Shown: positions 34,501 to 40,127 of the stretch, piece after piece
How positions within the stretch are numbered: the stretch's first letter is position 1
How the letters are laid out: each line of letters begins with the position of its first letter
Assembly: GCA_938092005.1 (NCBI GenBank)
Contig: CALKOU010000009.1
Span: 1 to 64,000, forward strand
Direction: 5' to 3'
DNA: 64,000 bases
DNA from: an uncultured Flavobacteriaceae bacterium
Lineage (GTDB): Bacteria > Bacteroidota > Bacteroidia > Flavobacteriales > Flavobacteriaceae
Program-made: the position numbers and the translations under genes
Notes under the pieces: model-generated
Seen by the model: only the letters and a program-made list of their open reading frames with translations
Database searches by the model: none
What the model was told of the DNA's origin: nothing

Positions 34501-35924
34501 CTGCCAACATATCGCTCAGGGTTTACGACTCCTTCTATTGAAACCTGTTCATAGGTATAGTCTCGGTAATCTAAATTTGTAAGCACACCTTTGGTTTGTG
34601 CATTTAAATTGGGTAAATCAATACCGTTACCCGAAAGTGTTATATGTAATCCCGTACGTCCAATGGTGGGAACATCTATAAATGTACCAACATCAAACTT
34701 ATTTGAATGAAGTTCTAACGAATATAAGGTTTTCTGTTCATCGTATTCAAAAGCCGCTACACTTACCATATTTCCTAAGGCAGTATTTAAGTTTGAAGTA
34801 ACCTTCCACACCCCTTTCTCATATGTGATTTCATTTTCTGCTGCAAGACTACCTAGACTAATAACTAAGCGTTGTGTTTGTGGTGCTAATGTTACTGGAA
34901 GAGAAATATCTGTTTTTGGAATAGTTAATGTAAAATTCGTTTTTATGTAACGCTTTTTTTTATTTAAAAAATTTAAAACTTTGGCTGTTAACGACAAAGC
35001 CATATTGTCATCATCTATTTTTACTCCTTGCAGCGAAAAATCACCTAAACTACCGTCAATCACGCCTTGTACACTAAGGTTGCCGCCAGACCAGTTTGGA
35101 ATGATCTTTTGCAAATCAGAAGGACCAATCTCAGAAGTTCCAAGATCAACATCAAAAGAAACAGCATTTACAAAGTCTTTTAAGCCGTCCTCGGGATAGG
35201 AAAGTTGGATGTCGGCAGCCAATACACTTTCCTTGGTTTGAATGGATGCTTGCATTAGACGCATATCATGTTGAGAGAAGGAGTATTTCCCTGACAGCGA
35301 TGTTAACTCGGTGTCCATCCAATTAGTAGTTGTGTTAAGTTGAAGGATATCTCCATAAATAACATCATCGGCAGTATTAAAATCTTTAATCTCGGCATTG
35401 AGACTAGCGAACTGTTGCGGAGTAGTATTTTTGTTTTGATTAGCGATGATCAAATTTGCGTTAATAAGGCTTATCGATGACGCGCTAATGGAGGTGTTTT
35501 TGGTTTTTGATTCATTTTTAAAACGACTAAAAAACTGCTTGATATTAGAATCTTCTTCTCCTTTATAGGTGGTTATATTACAAGTCACATCTTTCAGAAA
35601 AACATCACCAAGATTATCATCATCTTGTAATACGGCACGTAAGCGAAGGGTATTTAATCTAATAAAACCAACATATATAAGAGTGTCTTGCTTATGGTCA
35701 AAAGCCAAAAGGTTATGTACTTTAACATATCCAAAAGGAGATACCTGAACACGCTCTACAGAAATTTCAGCACCAAAGCGCTCGTTTAAACCAGATGTAA
35801 AACGCTGGCCCATATAGGTTTGTGTAGTAGGTAACAGCAGCGTACCAATAAGCAATAACATAAAAACTAAAACAAAAACGATAATGCGTCTTATTTTAAA
35901 TTTTATTAGAAGCTTCTTTTTCAA
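31590..35924 (-). CDS. TamB-family translocation/assembly protein
   Basis: About 1444 residues: a single N-terminal transmembrane helix (RRIIVFVLVFMLLLIG), then a long series of beta-strand repeats and a C-terminal TamB domain (from about residue 1000, with GNLLLEIDTAGSFAMWGDFI and GGVIFWEGDPYGAQINMQAVYD). TamB-like proteins span the periplasm as a hydrophobic groove and serve outer-membrane protein insertion or phospholipid transport. No ATG precedes the helix; I place the start at TTG 35924 (LKKKLLIKFK). TTG 35960 is in frame but reads into tsaD, which diverges. No TamA-like barrel is adjacent. Confidence 0.85.
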   Translation of the reverse strand: MKKKLLIKFKIRRIIVFVLVFMLLLIGTLLLPTTQTYMGQRFTSGLNERFGAEISVERVQVSPFGYVKVHNLLAFDHKQDTLIYVGFIRLNTLRLRAVLQDDDNLGDVFLKDVTCNITTYKGEEDSNIKQFFSRFKNESKTKNTSISASSISLINANLIIANQNKNTTPQQFASLNAEIKDFNTADDVIYGDILQLNTTTNWMDTELTSLSGKYSFSQHDMRLMQASIQTKESVLAADIQLSYPEDGLKDFVNAVSFDVDLGTSEIGPSDLQKIIPNWSGGNLSVQGVIDGSLGDFSLQGVKIDDDNMALSLTAKVLNFLNKKKRYIKTNFTLTIPKTDISLPVTLAPQTQRLVISLGSLAAENEITYEKGVWKVTSNLNTALGNMVSVAAFEYDEQKTLYSLELHSNKFDVGTFIDVPTIGRTGLHITLSGNGIDLPNLNAQTKGVLTNLDYRDYTYEQVSIEGVVNPERYVGSMNIRDTALNLDLEGQVDYTSLTRNFSFSADIKQADFNALGWIPNSIQGVFSGSVDLALQGNTIDEMIGDLYIESGSLKTPKKSYSFASLAAQSRLTNGLRVVNINSEDVATGLLIGDFKPTELGKIIQNALGSQFEHYNPIPVSPNQQVDFNFNLRGKIAAALFSDAIMLDDNTFLKGSVNANEQLFTLELRAPKIRLNSTEISGLTLNIDTQQSIYHSFISLDEMVSPQIHIYDAQWINAQVGNKLYGRMEFLSEKPSEDLNIINTSFTINDTAQAVFEIQDAELFFNKKKWNIEKKSANPILIASDLTHFTFSNLNLKTGQSAIIANGAQNGNDSFLIDVSFSDVFMQDLLSFQDEQWEGIVNGFLNIRQSSLGFGGNSSLHFSDLVLNNIPLGEADVKLESRDDSQDYQLALSFAEEGDEVFTANGSIGLEGDKPIWDINTVFNNYNLSLIAGLTHETFAPFSGRANGTIRLTSSKGLLSPKGELFVDDMVMGVPYLNTLYSFPETVPFRFDDETINIPLTTFTSSPSQTGTLQGILSHQSFSNWGLDLKLEADQLEVLNTPFSENALYYGNAFFNGNAHLHGTFSNMEIDVEGETAKGTSIFIPIQYDTTIGDVSFINFVEKQQQEQQVTQLDQVKGLQLNFDLDVTPDAEVEIVVDPETKSFMRGRGAGNLLLEIDTAGSFAMWGDFIAFDGIYNFKNLGLIDKTFRLMPGGVIFWEGDPYGAQINMQAVYDVPGGANPAVLLEGDNVSQKIPTEVSISLFGNLLNPETPTFEINFPNASGIVRNELNYRLNDQERRQLQAISLLSQGSFINEVSLAAISSQTLTTNLFQKASGVFDNIFTNENDKLNLGIDYLQGDRNAAVSIKNRDRLGVSLSTNINERILIDGKVGVPVGNEEETTIIGNVKLEFLLNKKGDLRARAFNKENEFQYFGDELGYTQGIGIGYQVRFDSFKELITKIFNKKVP

Positions 35925-35929
35925 AGTGT

Positions 35930-35937
35930 TAATTTTG
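35930..35937 (+). promoter_or_regulatory. -7 element TAATTTTG before tsaD
   Basis: Exact TAnnTTTG, 16 bases before the TTG start of tsaD at 35954. It lies in the short divergent region shared with tamB. Confidence 0.45.
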
Positions 35938-35953
35938 TACGTATAATTATATT

Positions 35954-36949
35954 TTGGCAACCATCATATTAGGCATTGAAACTTCTTGTGACGACACTGC
36001 GGCAGCGGTTCTTGTCGATGGCAAATTGCGTGCCAACGTAGTAGCGCAACAACTAGAACACGAAAATTACGGAGGTGTAATCCCCGAACTGGCATCTAGA
36101 GCACACGTAGAACGCATTACTGCTGTTGTAGAAACTTCTTTGTCTAAAGCAAATATCGATAAAAAAGACCTAACGGCGGTGGCCTACACGCAAGGACCTG
36201 GACTTCTTGGTTCGCTTCTTGTCGGAAATGCTTTTGCAAAGTCGCTGTCCTTAGCATTGAACATCCCACTTGTTTCTGTTCATCACATGCAAGCCCACCT
36301 TCTTGTGCATTTTATCGATGACGCATTTCCCACTCCAAATTTTCCATTTCTTGGATTAACCGTTTCGGGAGGGCACACGCAACTTGTTCGTGTTGATAAC
36401 GCAGCTTCGTTTACAATTTTGGGTGAAACTAAAGATGATGCCGCTGGTGAGGCCTTTGATAAAACAGGAAAAATGTTAGGACTACCCTATCCCGCTGGTC
36501 CTATAATGGATAAATACGCTGCATTAGGATCACCAATATTCACCTTTGGAAAGCCATCGGTTCCTAATTTAGATTTTAGTTTTAGTGGATTAAAAACAAG
36601 TGTTTTGTATTTTCTAAGAGAAGAGCAAGACAAGGATCCTGAATTTATTAAAAATAACCTTCATGATTTGTGCGCTTCTATTCAAGCTGCTATCGTATCC
36701 ATATTGGTTAAAAAAGTCAAAACTGCTATTAATCAAACTGGCTTAAAACAACTTGTGTTGGGAGGTGGCGTTTCTGCCAACAGCGGATTGCGAAAAGCGC
36801 TTGAGGCTTGTGACGTGGAACTATACCTACCGCCGTTGCCATACACAACTGATAACGCTGCCATGATAGCGATTGCAGGTTTTTTAAAATTTAAAGCAGG
36901 TGAAATCGATAACTTGTCGAGTGAACCCAAAGCAAGAATGTCTATCTAA
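35954..36949 (+). CDS. tsaD: tRNA N6-adenosine threonylcarbamoyltransferase (TsaD)
   Basis: Catalytic subunit for t6A37 modification of ANN-decoding tRNAs, transferring threonylcarbamoyl from TC-AMP. 331 residues. ASKHA-fold motifs: ILGIETSCDDTAAAVL at 5-20, metal-binding His111 and His115 in SVHHMQAHLL, GGHTQLV, and a C-terminal GGGVSANSGLR with TDNAAMIA. The start must be TTG at 35954: no ATG or GTG lies in frame between the upstream stop and the conserved first strand. A -7 box 16 bp upstream agrees. Overlaps rsmE by one base (TAATG). Confidence 0.96.
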   Translation: MATIILGIETSCDDTAAAVLVDGKLRANVVAQQLEHENYGGVIPELASRAHVERITAVVETSLSKANIDKKDLTAVAYTQGPGLLGSLLVGNAFAKSLSLALNIPLVSVHHMQAHLLVHFIDDAFPTPNFPFLGLTVSGGHTQLVRVDNAASFTILGETKDDAAGEAFDKTGKMLGLPYPAGPIMDKYAALGSPIFTFGKPSVPNLDFSFSGLKTSVLYFLREEQDKDPEFIKNNLHDLCASIQAAIVSILVKKVKTAINQTGLKQLVLGGGVSANSGLRKALEACDVELYLPPLPYTTDNAAMIAIAGFLKFKAGEIDNLSSEPKARMSI

Positions 36950-37644
36950 TGCATCAATTCTTTACCCCCGACATAGATTTAAACGGCAAAAGCTATAGCT
37001 TCAACGAAATTGAAAGCAAACATATTGCAAAAGTCCTTCGCAAGAAATCAGGTGACATACTGCGTTTGACAAATGGAAAAGGAGCATTAATAATGGGGCA
37101 ACTCGAGCTTGTTACACCAAAAATATGTAATATTCGAGTAAGTGAAATAACAACTATTTCGCCCCCTAAAAACACCATACATATGATGGTTGCCCCCACC
37201 AAGAACATCAGTCGATTTGAGTGGTTCTTAGAAAAAGCAACAGAGCTAGGTGTACAGCGCATTACCCCCTTGCTATGTGAACGTAGTGAACGAAAACACT
37301 TTAAGCACGAACGTTGTGAAAAAATTGTTCATGCTGCCTTAAAACAATCGTTGGGTGTTCACGCACCAATACTTGAACCTTTAACTCCTTTGACTTCTAT
37401 ACAACTCGATAAACAAGCATACATTGCGCATTGCTTGAACACGCCAAAACATGCATTAAAAGAAGTGATTCTAGGAAAACCATCAAGTACTATTCTAATT
37501 GGGCCTGAAGGAGATTTTTCTGAAAATGAGATCGCTTGGGCAATCGAACATGGAGCACAAGCCGTTCACCTTGGTGATAAACGTTTGCGTACAGAAACGG
37601 CTGCAATTGTTGCACTTCACACGGCATTACTGATGAACGATTAA
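36949..37644 (+). CDS. rsmE: 16S rRNA m3U1498 methyltransferase (RsmE)
   Basis: SPOUT-class methyltransferase acting on U1498 of 16S rRNA in the 30S subunit. 231 residues: N-terminal PUA-like domain (HIAKVLRKKSGDILRLTNGKG) and C-terminal trefoil-knot domain with KATELGVQRITPLLCERSE, the SAM loop LIGPEGDFSENEI and LGDKRLRTETAAI near the C-terminus. Start codon overlaps the tsaD stop, so translation is coupled. Nothing unusual. Confidence 0.95.
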   Translation: MHQFFTPDIDLNGKSYSFNEIESKHIAKVLRKKSGDILRLTNGKGALIMGQLELVTPKICNIRVSEITTISPPKNTIHMMVAPTKNISRFEWFLEKATELGVQRITPLLCERSERKHFKHERCEKIVHAALKQSLGVHAPILEPLTPLTSIQLDKQAYIAHCLNTPKHALKEVILGKPSSTILIGPEGDFSENEIAWAIEHGAQAVHLGDKRLRTETAAIVALHTALLMND

Positions 37645-37666
37645 TAAATTTCTGTACCTTAGAACT

Positions 37667-38749
37667 ATGAATGCAAATACACTTACCCGTGGCATTGTCC
37701 AAGCCTTTTTAATCATTGTTGGTATCGTAGCTTTATACAATCTTATTGTAATGGCGAAATCGCTGTTAGGATATGTGTTTTTAGCAATTGTTGTTTCGCT
37801 TGTAGGGCAACCTGTAAAACGGTTTTTCATAGAACGTCTAAAATTCAAAAGCACCTTTGCAACCGTTTTAACGCTGTTAATCCTGCTATTATTGATTCTC
37901 GGGCTAGGTTCGTTAATTGTACCTGTTATATCAACACAAGCACAAAACCTTTCGCTACTACAAATTGATCAATGGGAAGCAGATTTATTGAAACTTGTAT
38001 CGGATTTAGATGTCTATTTTGAAAAATATGATATTAATCTTACCGAGAATATAAATAACTTATTGTCTAAAGTTGATTTCGCTTTTCTTCCTAATATATT
38101 AAATGGGTTTTTAGGTTTTCTTGGTGGCTTTACCATCGCATTGTTTTCGGTTTTATTTATCAGTTTTTTTCTATTGAAAGACAGTTCACTACTTCTGAGA
38201 AGTTTGCTGCTTGTTTTTGCTGATGACCAAAAAGATCGTATTGAACGCTCTTTTACGAGGGTTGTCTCGTTGTTGTCTCGTTACTTTTCTGGAATACTTC
38301 TACAGATTACAATTTTGTTTTTATTTTATTCAGGCGTACTTCTTGTTTTCGGTATCCCCAACGCCTTAATTATAGCCTTAATATGTGCTTTGTTTAACAT
38401 CATACCTTACATCGGACCACTCTTTGGCGCAGCTTTTATGATTATTTTGACAATGGTAAGTAATCTTGATGCAGATATTGCAAGTGTAATTGTCCCCAAA
38501 ACCATATATGTGTTTATTGGTTTTGTCATTGGACAACTGATCGATAACTTTTTTTCACAACCCTATATCTTTTCAAAAAGTGTAAAGTCACATCCTCTTG
38601 AAATTTTTCTTGTTATCATCTTAGCAGGATTGTTAGCTGGACCGTTAGGTATGCTATTAGCGGTGCCCTTTTACACTGTTTTAAAAGTTGTCTTAAGCGA
38701 GTTTTTTAGTGACAACAGAATCGTTCGCGAATTAACCAAAAATATGTAA
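37667..38749 (+). CDS. AI-2E/PerM family membrane permease
   Basis: 360-residue integral membrane protein of the AI-2 exporter/PerM family. Two N-terminal helices are followed by a soluble-looking segment (about 100-145) and then five or six more helices. Family motifs in the second half include NIIPYIGPLFGAAFMIILT and a C-terminal DNFFSQPYIFSKSVKSHPLEIFLVIILAG with GPLGMLLAVPFY. Members export quorum signals or act in Na/H exchange; the substrate here is unknown. A TACCTTAG sequence (one mismatch to the -7 consensus) precedes the ATG. Followed one base later by the YbjQ gene, so likely an operon. Confidence 0.87.
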   Translation: MNANTLTRGIVQAFLIIVGIVALYNLIVMAKSLLGYVFLAIVVSLVGQPVKRFFIERLKFKSTFATVLTLLILLLLILGLGSLIVPVISTQAQNLSLLQIDQWEADLLKLVSDLDVYFEKYDINLTENINNLLSKVDFAFLPNILNGFLGFLGGFTIALFSVLFISFFLLKDSSLLLRSLLLVFADDQKDRIERSFTRVVSLLSRYFSGILLQITILFLFYSGVLLVFGIPNALIIALICALFNIIPYIGPLFGAAFMIILTMVSNLDADIASVIVPKTIYVFIGFVIGQLIDNFFSQPYIFSKSVKSHPLEIFLVIILAGLLAGPLGMLLAVPFYTVLKVVLSEFFSDNRIVRELTKNM

Positions 38750-38750
38750 A

Positions 38751-39065
38751 ATGCTTTATGTAAATACCGAAACTATTGCTAATAAAACGATTACTGAATC
38801 CTTAGGGATAGCTAGAGGAAGCACAGTACGCTCTAGAAATATAGGTCGTGATATTTTTGCTTCCATAAAAAACATTGTTGGTGGTGAGATTGAAGAATAT
38901 ACCAAATTGCAAGCAGATGCACGTGAGCAAGCCTTACACCGCATGCTTGACGACGCAAAACGTATGGGAGCAGATGCAGTTGTGAATGTCCGTTTTACTA
39001 CTTCGGTAGTTGCACAAGGAGCTTCAGAAATTTTAGCTTTTGGTACAGCTGTAAAACTCAATTAG
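38751..39065 (+). CDS. YbjQ/UPF0145 family protein
   Basis: 104-residue cytosolic protein of the YbjQ family (heavy-metal-binding domain by name only). Family residues: TTR-like N-terminal strand, GIARGSTVRSRNIGRDIFASIKNIVGG, ARxxAL-type helix (AREQALHRMLDDAKRMGADAVVNV) and the C-terminal FGTAVKL. The members assemble into rings; the biochemical role is unknown. It begins one base after the permease and ends directly against a 34-codon gene. Confidence 0.85.
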   Translation: MLYVNTETIANKTITESLGIARGSTVRSRNIGRDIFASIKNIVGGEIEEYTKLQADAREQALHRMLDDAKRMGADAVVNVRFTTSVVAQGASEILAFGTAVKLN

Positions 39066-39170
39066 ATGAATCGTATTATTTGGATTGCCGTTTTTGTAGG
39101 GTTAATCATCGCTATTATTAACAGAATCCGTCAAAAAGGAAATGAAGATTTTGACCAACGTGATAATTAG
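39066..39170 (+). CDS. 34-residue single-pass membrane peptide
   Basis: ATG immediately follows the YbjQ stop (TAG-ATG) and the frame closes at TAG 39168-39170. The peptide has a hydrophobic helix (IIWIAVFVGLIIAII, residues 4-18) then a basic RIRQK and an acidic tail ending EDFDQRDN, a layout typical of a real small membrane protein. The position as third member of an operon with the permease and YbjQ protein makes it plausible. No known family; function unknown. Confidence 0.55.
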   Translation: MNRIIWIAVFVGLIIAIINRIRQKGNEDFDQRDN

Positions 39171-39201
39171 TTGGCGGATTGATTTTGTTAACGTATTTTT
39201 G
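39171..39201 (+). promoter_or_regulatory. tRNA-Ser promoter, TTG-N20-TATTTTTG
   Basis: TTG at 39171-39173, 20 bp, TATTTTTG at 39194-39201. Complete match to the Bacteroidota promoter, 23 bp before the tRNA-Ser 5' end. Confidence 0.7.
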
Positions 39202-39224
39202 CAGCCGCTTTATAAGCTAAAAAC

Positions 39225-39308
39225 GGAGAGGTGCCAGAGTGGTAATGGAGCAGATTGCTAATCTGTCAACGCGTAAGTGTTGCCTGGGTTCGAATCCCAG
39301 TCTCTCCG
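39225..39308 (+). tRNA. tRNA-Ser (GCT)
   Basis: 84 nt class II tRNA. Acceptor GGAGAGG pairs with TCTCTCC plus discriminator G; anticodon arm GCAGA-TTGCTAA-TCTGT gives anticodon GCT (AGC/AGU codons). It has a long variable arm typical of tRNA-Ser and a standard T arm with GGTTCGAATCC. The 3' CCA is not encoded. Confidence 0.95.
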
Positions 39309-39317
39309 CAAGAATTC

Positions 39318-39368
39318 AAATAACCCCCTGTAATTCAATGCTTTTATAGTGTTTGCAGGGGTATTTAT
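39318..39368 (+). terminator. Hairpin after tRNA-Ser
   Basis: AAATAACCCCCTG and CAGGGGTATTT form a long stem with one bulge around a 23-nt loop, followed by TATTT. It sits 10 bp after tRNA-Ser and is probably its factor-independent terminator. Confidence 0.6.
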
Positions 39369-39378
39369 TTGGATAACA

Positions 39379-39447
39379 GACCCGATTGCTCAGCTGGATT
39401 AGCGCATTCCGATTTCCAATCGGAACGGTCAAGGTTCAAAAGAGCAA
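39379..39447 (+). pseudogene. tRNA-like remnant 1 (anticodon-loop TCC)
   Basis: The order D arm (GCTCAGCTGGATTAGCGC), anticodon arm (TTCCGA-TTTCCAA-TCGGAA) and CGGTC is tRNA-like. However, the D stem mispairs (GCTC with GCGC), the T arm is ruined (AAGGTTCAAAAGAGC) and the acceptor strands do not pair. I read it as a decayed tRNA whose anticodon loop would carry TCC. Its anticodon arm is nearly the same as that in the remnant at 39779. Confidence 0.6.
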
Positions 39448-39458
39448 CAAAAATTAAC

Positions 39459-39532
39459 GGTCGCGTAGCTCAGCTGGATAGAGCATCTGCCTTCTAAGCA
39501 GACGGTCCTAGGTTCGAATCCTAGCGCGATCA
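39459..39532 (+). tRNA. tRNA-Arg (TCT)
   Basis: 74 nt. Acceptor GGTCGCG pairs with CGCGATC plus discriminator A; D arm GCTC-AGCTGGATA-GAGC; anticodon arm TCTGC-CTTCTAA-GCAGA with anticodon TCT (AGA codon); intact T arm CCTAGGTTCGAATCCTAG. No CCA encoded. From base 39502 onward its 3' part belongs to the duplicated unit with the GIY-YIG gene, whose ATG is only 12 bp further on. Confidence 0.95.
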
Positions 39533-39544
39533 CTACACCCCATC

Positions 39545-39787
39545 ATGTTCATCGTCTATATTCTATATTCAAAATCATTAAACCGTTATTACACTGGACA
39601 TACTGCCAATATTCAAGACAGACTTTTAAGACACAATAACGGAAGAAGCAAGGCTACCAAAACAGGTGCGCCCTGGGTAATCGTTTATACAAAAATGTTT
39701 AATACTAAATCTATTGCTTACAAAAGAGAACTGGATATTAAAGCAAAAAAGTCAAGAATATATATTGAAACGTTAATTGCTGGATAG
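39545..39787 (+). CDS. Small GIY-YIG nuclease, copy 1
   Basis: 80-residue single-domain GIY-YIG protein of the UPF0213 type. The motif pair is VYILYS (residues 4-9) and YYTG (15-18), followed by conserved Arg in DRLLRHNNG and the metal-binding Glu in YKRELDIK near residue 64. Proteins of this class are nicking or cutting nucleases related to homing endonucleases and the UvrC N-terminal domain. It starts 12 bp after tRNA-Arg and has no promoter of its own visible, so it may be read from the tRNA transcript. Its last two codons and stop (GCT GGA TAG) coincide with a tRNA D-loop sequence. Copy 2 is about 94% identical (five changes). Confidence 0.88.
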   Translation: MFIVYILYSKSLNRYYTGHTANIQDRLLRHNNGRSKATKTGAPWVIVYTKMFNTKSIAYKRELDIKAKKSRIYIETLIAG

Positions 39788-39840
39788 CGCATTCCGATTT
39801 CAAATCGGAACGGTCCTAGGTTCGAATCCTAGCGCGATCA
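39779..39840 (+). pseudogene. Chimeric tRNA remnant 2 (anticodon-loop TCA)
   Basis: Starts inside a D loop (GCTGGATAGCGC) and continues through an anticodon arm (TCCGA-TTTCAAA-TCGGA) to an intact T arm and 3' acceptor strand identical to tRNA-Arg. The 5' acceptor strand and 5' D stem are absent, replaced by the end of the nuclease gene. The anticodon-arm half matches remnant 1, the T-arm half matches tRNA-Arg, so it is a mosaic. It cannot form a cloverleaf alone. Confidence 0.75.
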
Positions 39841-39852
39841 CTACACCCCATC

Positions 39853-40095
39853 ATGTTCATCGTCTATATACTATATTCAAAATCATTAGACCGTTATTAC
39901 ACTGGACATACTGCCAATATTCAAGACAGACTTTTAAGACACAATAACGGAAGAAGCAAGGCTACCAAAACAGGTGCGCCCTGGGTAATCGTTTATACAG
40001 AAATGTTTAATACTAAATCTATTGCTTACAAAAGAGAACTGGATATTAAAGCAAAAAAGTCGAGATCATATATCGAAATGTTAATTGCTAGATAG
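39853..40095 (+). CDS. Small GIY-YIG nuclease, copy 2
   Basis: Second 80-residue copy, 308 bp downstream of the first. The differences I read are Asn13Asp, one Lys to Glu, and Ile to Ser, Thr to Met and Gly to Arg near the C-terminus. All catalytic-motif residues (VYI, YTG, Arg, Glu) are kept, so the copy may be active. Its 5' side again has the tRNA-Arg 3' end and the same 12-bp spacer. On its 3' side the D-loop sequence has decayed (GCTAGATAGTGCATT) and no anticodon arm follows. Convergent with the HD phosphodiesterase gene. Confidence 0.86.
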   Translation: MFIVYILYSKSLDRYYTGHTANIQDRLLRHNNGRSKATKTGAPWVIVYTEMFNTKSIAYKRELDIKAKKSRSYIEMLIAR

Positions 40096-40127
40096 TGCAT
40101 TTAGATAATTTACGGAATTCTTGAAAT

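Larger units (their letters stand above)
39502..40101. repeat. Tandem pair of 292-bp units: tRNA 3' end plus GIY-YIG gene
   Basis: Unit A is 39502-39793 and unit B 39810-40101 (period 308 bp). By eye they differ at about ten positions. Each starts at ACGGTCCTAGG in the variable loop/T arm of tRNA-Arg, crosses the tRNA 3' end and a 12-bp spacer, includes the whole nuclease gene, and ends in a D-loop sequence (GCTGGATAGCGCATT or its variant). The 16 bp between units are the rest of an anticodon arm (CCGATTTCAAATCGGA). Confidence 0.9.

Noticed and set aside
39379-39447. Functional tRNA-Gly (TCC)
   Set aside because: D stem and T arm do not pair and acceptor strands do not match, so I call it a remnant.
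39779-39840. Selenocysteine or opal-suppressor tRNA (TCA)
   Set aside because: The 5' half of the molecule is absent and no sel genes are seen. The TCA is more simply a base change in a decayed anticodon arm.
39502-40101. CRISPR-like or satellite repeat
   Set aside because: Only two units of 292 bp, both coding, with a tRNA-derived spacer; no short direct repeats with unique spacers anywhere in the window.
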